NCBI RefSeq assembly: GCF_901709675.1
Contig: NC_051089.1
Location: forward strand, 1,243,476 to 1,307,475
Origin: Syngnathus acus
Taxonomy: Eukaryota; Chordata; Actinopteri; Syngnathiformes; Syngnathidae
Length of the DNA stretch: 64,000 bases
Direction of reading: 5' to 3'
Position 1 is the first letter of the stretch; every line of letters starts with the position of its first letter. This document shows positions 1 to 14,304 of this stretch, piece after piece. The notes beneath the pieces were generated by a model that worked only from the letters and a program-made list of their open reading frames with translations, was not told where the DNA came from and did not search any database. The position numbers and the translations under genes were made by a program.

Positions 1-1259
1 GTTCAAACTTTCAAGGAATTTGTTGGTTGCATTCCAGTGCTTGGCATCATTAAACACTAAGAAGAAAAGCGCCAGCCGCTTTTACGACGGATCAAGGAGT
101 GAACTTGCTCTGGTAACTCGTCCAAGGTCAGCTGGGAGGAGCCACCTCAGCCACAACCCAAATGAGGATGTCTGTTACTCTATGGGAGAAATTGGATGGA
201 GGAATTAATATCAAGCATTGCGCAATAGCAAGCCCGCGTAGCTCGAACCCAGATGCAACATCAGCAATATCATGTGCTTGCGGTAAAGAGGTCAACACAC
301 TGGCGTCATGTGACTTTGAGCTAATGTAGTGACATGACCACAGAGCGGCCATTCTCTTCCTCAGAGTCGCTCGCTCGCTTCCATTCCACAACATGAGCAG
401 CGTGCTTGACCAATTGTTGAGGCAGAAGACACTCGATTCAATGTTTACATTTTATCTCCAAGACGATCAAGAACCACCCGGCAGCTTTCAGTGTGCGTTA
501 TTATTATCCCGCCTGCTTCAAACAACTCTTCCTGCAGTCCGTAACAATTTAGTTTCAAATAAATCCAACAGTCCTTTTTTGGTGTGAAATCTCGATTTGG
601 CCCGTTTTGTTGTTTTGAGTAACTCCCAGCCGGTTTTACAAGCTTTTAGTACCTGCTCACTCATTCCCAACCTTTGAAGTAGACCCTGTTTGCCCACAAT
701 GACGGCCTAAGAGCTCATTTTGACTGCAGGCGAGGAGAAGTACCACGACATCAACTTGGACTCAACAAGTGTTTCATCCTCTTAGAAATTCTCATCGTTT
801 ATTCCGCCTGAGCAAAGCTCCGCTCGTTTTTAAATGAGCTACCACGCTAACCAGCCCTAACCCTTAAGTTGGACTCCATGATGGAATGTCTGATGGTGAA
901 TTTGGTCTCGGGAGCCGTAGTGACAGCGAGAGGGAGGAAGTAGGCCCGGAGGCGTGGGTGGATAAGCTCCGCCCTTTGCTTCGGAAGGAGGCCAAAGTGG
1001 ATCCGACCTACTTGTACAGTCACTGGTGGCCTGGCGTCAGATCTGCTAGCCAGATGTGCGTAGCGTCCATACGGACTTTGGCGTTCCGATGGATGCCGAG
1101 CCCAATGTTGATGAAATACAAACTTACGAGATAGTGATCCATGTCAGGAAGTAAACAAGAGTCCATGTGGGAAGTGACTCACTTCATAAATAAGCAGAGG
1201 AGGAGAAGTTTAGGAAAAAAAAAAATCATCAGATGAGGCTGCCATGTATTGTCTTGCAG
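1..1259. other. 5' flank or first intron of cmtm3, no firm exon
   Basis: I see no convincing coding exon here. It precedes the first clear cmtm3 exon, whose acceptor ends at 1259. The only candidate is an open frame from 886, listed separately. The missing N-terminal cmtm3 exon may lie here in a form I cannot recognise, or left of the window. Confidence 0.5.
886..999 (+). CDS. possible first coding exon of cmtm3 (uncertain)
   Basis: An open frame starts at the ATG at 886 with an acidic, serine-rich N-terminus (MSDGEF...) and then WVDKLRPLLRKEAK. This is vaguely like the cytosolic N-terminus of CMTM3, which has an LRALL motif before its first membrane segment. The problem is that the expected short stretch before the first transmembrane helix (family pattern ending LLLAES) is absent between here and the next exon at 1260. 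No convincing donor joins the two in phase 0. Either a small exon is missing or diverged, or this frame is chance. Low confidence. Confidence 0.22.
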
Positions 1260-1882
1260 GCGCTGTCCTTTGTGGATTTTGTTTGCTTCGCCGCGTCCAC
1301 GGCGGCCGCCTTCGTGACGGTGCCGCTGCTGGAGTTCCTGGCCGCTCTCTTCCTGCTCTTCGCCTACTCCACCAAATTCAACCAGAGGTTTAAAGGCTTC
1401 CTGTGGCCTCTGATGGTAACGAGCCGCATCATCGCTCGACGCGTTGACCAAAGCGGCTGTAACTTTCACCTCTTTTCCCCCCTTCGAGGATTTTATGAGA
1501 TGCGTGACTGCTGCCATCATCTATTTCATCATTTCCATCATCGCCGTGTCCAAATATACGGACGGTTCCTCCAAAGCTGCCGGGGTAAACGTGCATCACT
1601 GTTTCCCCTTTTTTTCCCGTGTTTATTTCACCTTCTGTCCTCCTCGCAGGTTTTTGGCTTCATCGCTACCATTGCCTTCGCTTTAGATTTTTATCTCATT
1701 TTTAACGAGCTGGCCAATTTCCTGAAGCAAGGCGGAGAAACCACAGAGGAGCCTTCCAAACGGCAAGGTATTGGTCCACAATCATCATGCTTGATCATTC
1801 CAAACTTTGCAAAGACGTGCATAAGGCTGACGGAGGTGTTTTTTGTCTTCCAGATGAATGTTCAGACTCCGACTCGGACTGA
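1260..1882 (+). CDS. cmtm3: CKLF-like MARVEL transmembrane protein 3 (C-terminal four exons)
   Basis: Four exons join in phase: 1260-1415, 1489-1584, 1650-1767 and 1854-1882, giving 132 residues and a TGA stop at 1880-1882. The product is a four-pass MARVEL protein. Visible landmarks are SFVDFVCFAAS (first helix), FLWPLMDFMRCVTAA across the exon 1260/1489 junction, SKAAGVFGFIAT, and LDFYLIFNELANFLKQG. The tail ends DECSDSDSD, the acidic Ser-Asp C-terminus typical of CMTM3. CMTM3 is a membrane and vesicle protein reported to modulate receptor trafficking. The start codon exon is not identified, so the gene is partial here. It is followed on the opposite strand by cmtm4, the same pairing as in tetrapods, which supports orthology. 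A polyadenylation signal lies at 2806. Confidence 0.9.
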
Positions 1883-2215
1883 GATTGCCCACCATTTGGA
1901 GTCCTCGAGCCCAGGAGACACGGCCACAGCTCCGCAGCTCTCCGTGGAACATTTCGGCCAAATTGAGCTCCAAACGTGAAAACGCCGTCTGTTGTTTTGG
2001 AGTCTCGTGCCAAATGAAGTTTTGAGCATGTGAAGCGTTGACAGATCTATGAAGACATTTTATTTGTTCATCTTTTTCAATATTGTGTAAGAATTTGTTG
2101 AAAAGAAACACTACTCTGTTTGTCTAAATGTAACAAATGAATACTCCTTAACGAAGAAGATGGGGTCAACGAAGAAGCTGAAGTGAAAATCAGAGTTCAA
2201 CCCCCAAACTCATAA

Positions 2216-2272
2216 TACATACATTCATTCATTTATACATTCATACATTCCTACATACATACATACAAACTC
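2216..2272. repeat. imperfect CATA/CATT microsatellite in cmtm3 3'UTR
   Basis: Runs of CATT, CATA and TACA tetramers, directly seen, lie within the presumed 3'UTR of cmtm3. Confidence 0.8.
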
Positions 2273-2805
2273 CACTAACCCTCGAGACGTGATGTAGGTT
2301 GGCTGGTTTCAACCATTGTACATTTCTGCTTCATTGTGTGTGTTTTGTATTTGTTGACTTCACTGCTGCTGTTGGTGTCCCTTTTCCTGGTTGTTCTATG
2401 TTGTTGTTCCTGTCACCATCAAATGTGTGTGAATGGGAATGAATCATTGCCAGTGCCTTATGTTGCTCTGTTTTATCATTTTTTATCTGTATTTAGTTGT
2501 GTTTTGTTTGTATGTCCTCCCTTCTACTTCCACCATTGAGGAATAAGAGGTGCAAACAAAGCCACAGTGAATATGTTCATAACACCACATCTGTAATCTA
2601 TAATAATTGATAAGTGATCTATACATTGGGTTAATGAACACAATTTGTCATTTGTCTCCGCGGGCACCGGTACGAATCTCGAATCGGGTGGAAAGCGGCA
2701 CATACCGTCGTTCTTATGATGTTTTTATGATGTTCGCGTTACTGTGGATCGATCAGGCAATCTTTTTGCCCGCTTTGTCACACACACATCTACTCAATGT
2801 ATAAC

Positions 2806-2811
2806 AATAAA
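2806..2811 (+). terminator. cmtm3 polyadenylation signal
   Basis: AATAAA lies about 925 bases after the cmtm3 stop codon. It is followed by a T-rich stretch that could act as the downstream element. A second AATAAA occurs near 2884. Confidence 0.55.
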
Positions 2812-3216
2812 GTCACTGGATTTTATTTTTATTGAATATGTGTATGTGTACATGTCTTTTTGTATAAGTAGGCTCTTTTACTCAATAAATGACCACGTAT
2901 ACGAAGGCATTTTTTTTATATAAAAAAAGACCATAAATAGTAAGACTTATATTTGAAAAACAAGAAAATGAACACTTCCTGCAGATATTTTCTGCGTCAT
3001 GATGGAATGTGAAAATTTTAACGCAAGTGTAGAGTGAGAATTTAATTGAATGAATTAAGAATACAAATACCATCAATTAAATCAATTATAAAATACAAAT
3101 CAAAAGTATTAAGTGAAGAATCTGGTCTAGAAAACCAATTGTTAGCATTCTGCATCGTGTGGTGTACCTATTCAAGTGTCCATGAGGTGTACCTAATAAC
3201 AGACTTTTCACTTAAA

Positions 3217-4868
3217 GCAGGGGTGTGGACCTCCAGTCCTCGAGGGGCCGCGTTCCAATATGTTTTCCAAGTGACCCTCGTTAAGCGCACCTGCGTGAAA
3301 TGTTTTAGCCCCTTTCACGTTCCGCAGGAGCTAAAACTTTTCACGCAGGTGCACTTAACGAGGGAATCACAAGGACACTCCATTAGGTACACCGCCATTT
3401 TCAAGTGTACCTAATAACAGGCCACTTTATTAGGGAAATATCATGGTCAAAGGTCACAGGTGAGAAGCTCTAGTCCTCGGGGCCGCGTTCCAATATGTTT
3501 TCCAAGTGACCCTCGTTAAGCGCACCTGCGTGAAAAGTTTTAGCTCCTTTCACGTTCCGCAGGAGCTAAAACTTTTCACGCAGGTGCACTTAACGAGGGA
3601 ATCACAAGGACACTCCATTAGGTACACCGCCATTTTCAAGTGTACCTAATAACAGGCCACTTTATTAGGGAAATATCATGGTCAAAGGTCACAGGTGAGA
3701 AGCTCTAGTCCTCGGGGCCGTGTTCCAATATGTTTTCCAAGTGACCCTCGTTAAGCGCACCTGCGTGAAAAGTTTTAGCTCCTTTCACGTTCCGCAGGAG
3801 CTAAAACTTTTCACGCAGGTGCACTTAACGAGGGAATCACAAGGACACTCCATTAGATACACCGCCATTTTCAAGTGTACCTAATAACAGGCCACTTTAT
3901 TAGGGAAATATCATGGTCAAAGGTCACAGGTGAGAAGCTCTAGTCCTCGGGGCCGCGTTCCAATATGTTTTCCAAGTGACCCTCGTTAAGCGCACCTGCG
4001 TGAAAAGTTTTAGCTCCTTTCACGTTCCGCAGGAGCTAAAACTTTTCACGCAGGTGCACTTAACGAGGGAATCACAAGGACACTCCATTAGGTACACCGC
4101 CATTTTCAAGTGTCCCTAATAACAGGCCACTTTATTCGGGAAATATCATGGTCAAAGGTCACAGGTGAGAAACTCTAGTCCTCGGGGCCGCGTTCCAATA
4201 TGTTTTCCAAGTGACCCTCGTTAAGCGCACCTGCGTGAAAAGTTTTAGCTCCTTTCACGTTCCGCAGGAGCTAAAACTTTTCACGCAGGTGCACTTAACG
4301 AGGGAATCACAAGGCCACTCCATTAGGTACACCGCCATTTTCAAGTGTACCTAATAACAGGCCACTTTATTAGGGAAATATCATGGTCAAAGGTCACAGG
4401 TGAGAAACTCTAGTCCTCGGGGCCGCGTTCCAATATGTTTTCCAAGTGACCCTCGTTAAGCGCACCTGCGTGAAAAGTTTTAGCTCCTTTCACGTTCCGC
4501 AGGAGCTAAAACTTTTCACGCAGGTGCACTTAACGAGGGAATCACACGGACACTCCATTAGGTACACCGCCATTTTCAAGTGTACCAAATAACAGGCCAC
4601 TTTATTAGGGAAATATCATGGTCAAAGGTCACAGGTGTCAAGCTCTAGTCCTCGGGGCCGCGTTCCAACATGTTTTCCAAGTGACCCTCGTTAAGCGCAC
4701 CTGCGTGAAAAGTTTTAGCTCCTTCAGAACGTGAAAGCGACCAAAATCTTTTCACGCAGGTGTGTTTAACGAGGGTAACTTTCTGATTGGCTGGTTGATC
4801 TGTGACGTCACTCGGACACTCCATTAGGTACACTGCCATTTTCAGGTGTACCTCATAACAGGCCACTT
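3217..4868. repeat. 235-bp tandem satellite with internal palindromes, about 7 units
   Basis: The same phrase (CCAATATG or CCAACATG before TTTTCCAAGTGACC) recurs at 3255, 3490, 3725, 3960, 4195, 4430 and 4665, a constant 235-bp period. Each unit holds a long inverted repeat. In the second copy the arms are 3511-3548 and 3561-3598 (37 of 38 positions pair, 12-base loop). A second inverted repeat follows (ATTAGGTACAC / GTGTACCTAAT; 3382-3392 and 3405-3415 in copy one). A third overlaps it (CCTAATAA / TTATTAGG). Copies are nearly identical except at the two ends. The left edge begins CAGGGGTGTGGACC, resembling the CAGGGGTG ends of hAT-type elements. No protein is encoded; the open frames across it are by-products. 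Confidence 0.93.
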
Positions 4869-5110
4869 TATTAGGGAAATATGTGAAAAGTGCCACACCC
4901 GCCCTCACCCCCACCTCCTGATTGGCTGTTTGATCTGTGACGTCACTCGGACACAACATTAAGTACAGTTGGTGAACGGGCAATGCAATTCACTGACTCG
5001 TTCGTGAACGGGAAGTTACGTCATTTCTCTTCTTCGTTTTGTTATACGGCGAGGTGGCACCAGCGTCAATGCGCATTACCGACACCTACGGTGTGGGATA
5101 AGTGACGTCA
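4784..5110. promoter_or_regulatory. CCAAT-box and CRE cluster upstream of the cdkn1-like gene
   Basis: A block of the form ATTGGCTG...TGATCTGTGACGTCACTCGGACAC occurs twice, with ATTGG at 4786 and 4921. Each pairs an inverted CCAAT box with a perfect palindromic CRE (TGACGTCA at 4803-4810 and 4938-4945). A third perfect CRE lies at 5103-5110. All are within 480 bp of the cdkn1-like ATG at 5282. They sit in the degenerate right end of the satellite and the repeat next to it. Motifs are seen directly; regulatory use is inference. Confidence 0.45.
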
Positions 5111-5245
5111 TTGCATGTTGGTTGAAGTCGTATGAAGTGAAAAAAGAACGAATAAGTTCAGGAAGTGATCCGTTCACTCACGTTCACTGTAAGGATTCGT
5201 TATTTTGAACGAATCGTTCACTCACGAGCCAACACGAGTCAACAC
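4985..5245. mobile_element. probable non-autonomous element rich in GAACGA/TCGTTC motifs
   Basis: The segment begins near CTCGTTCGTGAACGGGAAG and ends near TTTTGAACGAATCGTTCACTC, with further GAACGA and GTTCACT motifs between. Such imperfect inverted GAACGA/TCGTTC ends recur in many fish genomes. I cannot define exact termini or target duplications. It lies directly before the cdkn1-like start codon and probably supplies part of that gene's 5' region. Confidence 0.35.
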
Positions 5246-5281
5246 GCTCAACTACATATGTGCCGTCACACCACAACCAAG

Positions 5282-6221
5282 ATGAACACGGTCGTGTCTA
5301 CAAAGTTGGTACGCAAGTGTTTGTTTGGCGCCGTGGACCGCGACCAGGTGGACCGAGACTTGGAACGGAATCTCCAGCAGTTTAGCCAAGACGACACCCA
5401 GCGCTGGAACTTCAATTTCAAGACGGAAACCCCGCTGCCCGGCAGGTTGCAGTGGGAGAAAAATCCCGTGGAGCGCATCGCTGCCTTTTACCACGAGTCC
5501 TCCAGGGGCCAGAAAACTTGGTGCACCCCTAAGGGTATTAAAGCATACATTCTTGCTGTGTTGTCAGAATAAAATCAAATATGAAACAAAAACCTATCCG
5601 TGACCTTTTCGAAACATTCACTCGGAGCTAGCGTAGTAGCTGAATCGACGTCCATTTTAAAGGTTCCGCTTCCCGCTGGAAAACTCCGTTTTAAATCATT
5701 TCAATTGTTTTCTCTTATGTAGCAAACTACAGAGTAGAAAATTACATTTTTATCTTCTAAATTTTCTAGTCCAGGGGCAATTCTCAGATAAGACATTTAG
5801 GAGGGCAGTGATGCAGGCTTCACATTTAGCTTCCAAAAATGTAATACCACACAAATACACAACATTAAGCCTTTTAAAACAGGTATTTATGTGCTCAGGC
5901 ACACATGGCAAACTCGTGCTACTGTAACCGCAGTTCCAATATCTTTTCCAGCGTATGAGGAGTCGGACACTGAAGACTGCCCAGGTCAAATGTGTCCTCC
6001 TGAAGTCACCCCTGGACCAAAGAAGCGGACACTCCCAAAGTCTTCAGTCAAGACCACAGACAATGAAACTACAGGTAAAGAGGGAAACTAACTAACTAAC
6101 TAACTAACTAACTGGGTTTGTGAATGCTGATGAGTCCATATTTGTGTTGTTCCTATTTCCAGCAGATCTGTCTGTTCCAGCAAAGCAACGTTGCACTAAA
6201 ATGGTACAAATCCACATCTGA
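5282..6221 (+). CDS. p21/p27/p57-family cyclin-dependent kinase inhibitor
   Basis: Three exons join in phase (5282-5534, 5952-6074, 6163-6221; 435 nt, 144 residues, TGA at 6219-6221). Exon one encodes a complete CDI domain. It has a cyclin-binding RKCLFG motif near residue 10, then RDLERNL, the kinase-binding WNFNF, the LPGRLQWE segment and an AFYHESSRG end. This fold inhibits cyclin-CDK complexes in the nucleus. Exons two and three give a short tail with an acidic EESDTEDC patch and a basic GPKKRTLPK stretch that may be a nuclear signal. I see no clear PCNA-binding motif as in p21. The start at 5282 is chosen because in-frame upstream ATGs (5165, 5258) lie in repeat-like DNA and the domain begins just after 5282. 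The paralogue is uncertain; a fish cdkn1d-type gene is possible. The family is secure, the C-terminal exon model less so. Confidence 0.8.
6089..6113. repeat. AACT microsatellite in cdkn1-like intron 2
   Basis: About six AACT tetramers lie just after the donor of exon two, seen directly. Confidence 0.85.
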
Positions 6222-6324
6222 AGATGAACATTCAGTCTAACTGTTGCACTTAAAGTTTTGTTCAATGTTCACATGACATTTTGTTTGAAGTTACTACATG
6301 TTATTCGAAATACCACAAACACAA

Positions 6325-6330
6325 TTTATT
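6325..6330 (-). terminator. candidate cmtm4 polyadenylation signal inside the cdkn1-like 3'UTR
   Basis: AATAAA on the minus strand lies about 1.5 kb beyond the cmtm4 stop. If used, the 3'UTRs of cmtm4 and the convergent cdkn1-like gene overlap. A weaker ATTAAA lies on the same strand near 6619. Confidence 0.3.
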
Positions 6331-6648
6331 GCCGAGATGAGTTCTTTGTATAAAAAAAAAAAAAAGTTCAGTCACCAAACCTGGTCTTCAGTTCAGTACA
6401 TACATTTCACCCAATATAGAGTCAATATTTGAATTGTTCTATTCACCATATGCCTGATATTTCTTGTTATGACTACACAGGTGTAAAAATGTTGAAATTA
6501 AAGCATTTCTTGCAGTCCAATAATTACACATTGCATTCATTGAAAATCTTTGAAATGACCAAAACATTGGCGCATCATTTGAAAGAGGAGAAGCCAGCCA
6601 GTGTTTGCTTTGATTAGTTTAATGACAGAATTAACAAAGGCAATGCAT

Positions 6649-6654
6649 AATAAA
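6649..6654 (+). terminator. cdkn1-like polyadenylation signal
   Basis: AATAAA lies about 430 bases downstream of the stop codon, a reasonable 3'UTR length. There is no competing signal closer to the stop on this strand. Confidence 0.5.
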
Positions 6655-7811
6655 TATCTAAAGTGGTTCTGGCTGCAGGAGTGATATATGGTGTATGCAG
6701 AAAAAAACAAAAAATTAGTGGCACGGTTGTGTTTTCATTTCAAAAGCCTCTCATACACACTGTGCTTACTGAAATACATTTTAGAAAAAAGACCAAAAGG
6801 TGGCGCTATTCAGTAAGCATCGCGTCTACCAGTCAATTGTTTTGAAGCGGGGCTTTCCGTGCAGTCAAGTAAGTGGGCGTGGCAACAGTACAGTCACTCT
6901 TGGGTCACTTTGACCTAAAAGCATTCAAAGAATGACCCTGGAGGAAAGATTAAACTAATGCTATGCAGCTAGGAAACCAAAATACTGAAAACTATTTCAA
7001 AGAATGCAAAACATGACCACGCGGCATCAGAGCAAGTAACACAAGAAAACTAAGGCAACCTTCTATGGTAGACAAAAGCACACGAGATTGTCTTGCAAAT
7101 GAGCAAAGTCACCTAACAGGCCACGGACTTCAGCTGTGCGCTTTATATTTTGTGTGTGTGATTTACCAAGATCTACTGTATGTCATCGTCACTTTATAAA
7201 GTGGTTGACGTGCAAAAAGGAGACAAAATAAATATTTTTTCTGCCTCGTGCTATTTACTCACAGTGTTGACAAAACTAGTTGAATGGATTAAGACACATA
7301 CTGGGAATACCCTTCACGCTTTTGTCAAAGTATAAATGCACGGAATTACTTTGAGTTGTAAAAAAAAAAAAGACTATTCGATTGCACGAAGCAAAGCTTT
7401 TTAGTGGCTAAACGTCACAGATAAAAAAAAAAAAAAAAAAGGCAGTTTGTTATGAAAAAGAAGAAATGAAATAAATTGACGCAAGTACCCTTTTAGCGAT
7501 TAAACACACACTATCAGTCTTGTCTGGCCGACAGCTGGAGTCAGTAGATAAAAGAAGCAAATTGTGTTCCTGATCCGTAGGAACGTCTTGCTACTTCATC
7601 AAACACCGCTGACAGATACAGAAGTGACTCAGGCAGCTCAACTTGCGTCTTCACAGTGAGACGCAACGTTTGGAAACGTTCAAAGTTGAGCCAGGAGAAG
7701 TTTGCGATCAAGCCAGCCTGGTCGGAGGTCCCAGAGGCAGAGGAGTCACGTGGATACGACTTTTGTTTCCATTCCTTCAGTGAGCCTCTTTACGTTTGGA
7801 TTGGATTCCAT

Positions 7812-13377
<5,566 letters not shown>

Positions 13378-14304
13378 GCTGGTTCCTCCTGGGCTTGTAA
13401 TGTCCACTCGAAATGGTTCCAATCGGCGCCGTTTGTTTCTCTGCGCCCAAGAGCCCAATTTATTCCATGCCGAGACGATGAGCTTGAGAGAGAAAACCAA
13501 ACGAAAGGTCCACTTCTCAAGGCTGTCTCGCCGGGACGCAATGGAGGGTTCACGGGGGTACAGAGGTCGACACCCCGGGTTGTTTACTGCTCGTCGCTAC
13601 GCTCCGCTTCGCTCCCAGTTGGAACTCTACGAGGCGGCTGGCTCACTTGTTTTCCACAATCATCACCGCGGACGATTCAGCGGCGTACTACGAGAAACAC
13701 AAAAACACGCCTGCCTACCGGGATGAGCGAGCGAGCACTTTCTGCGAGTAAATAACACAAATCCATCGGGATCGAACGAGAAGTCGATTGTGAGCGTGAG
13801 TTAGCGTCGACTTGAGGCCTGCTGACCGGCAGGGAGCAGCAGCAAGCAACAGTGAGGCGGCTCCGCGCCGAGACGGCTTAGCAGTCGTGTCTCCGCCCCC
13901 CCTACAAACTGCACCAAACTCTCCGCTAGTTTCGGGTTCCTCCAAGCAATCTACGAAAGCGGATTTTGGACAGAAGAACAGAATGCGACAGGCAGCTCTT
14001 TTCTTTTTCTCTTTCCAATTGCATTTGTAGTCCGTCCAGGTGAAGGCCTGGAAAAATGACAATGCCTGCTACTCATCTAAATACACTGACACGGAATAAT
14101 TCTTACATCCGTGTCGTATATTTTGCAAGTTGTTACAATTTGCCATCTAGAAATAATTTTACACTGCCCGTCTTTTTGGCAAGTAATTGTTTCGTACGTA
14201 CTTGGCATTTACTGCCATCTGGTGGTTTGGTGTGGTAGCACTGTCAAAATGAAGGCCTAAGCATTCAACCAGAAAAAAATAAATAAAACAATCCACCAAA
14301 AGGC
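13378..14304. other. cmtm4 5' region and short intergenic gap to dync1li2 3' end
   Basis: The GC-rich stretch at about 13380-13900 should contain the cmtm4 5'UTR and promoter. CpG-rich sequence is visible, but I found no TATA box. The remaining few hundred bases to the dync1li2 polyadenylation site show nothing recognisable. Confidence 0.5.

Noticed and set aside
393-587. Frame beginning MSSVLDQLLRQKTLDS
   Set aside because: Short, no splice partner or family match; cannot be tied to cmtm3.
2640-2700. Possible tRNA or SINE B-box (GGTACGAATCTCGAATC)
   Set aside because: No matching A-box or cloverleaf could be formed.
4645-4983. Minus-strand open frame of 112 residues
   Set aside because: It runs through the last satellite unit and its degenerate edge; the same residues repeat because the DNA repeats. 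No family resemblance.
5165-5281. Upstream in-frame ATG extending the CDK inhibitor by 39 residues
   Set aside because: The extra codons lie in repeat-like DNA and precede the CDI domain without any conserved residue; the ATG at 5282 is preferred.
13378-13500. N-terminal extension of cmtm4 from an ATG at 13500
   Set aside because: Open in frame but the conserved vertebrate start is MR....EGEAS; the upstream part looks like 5'UTR.
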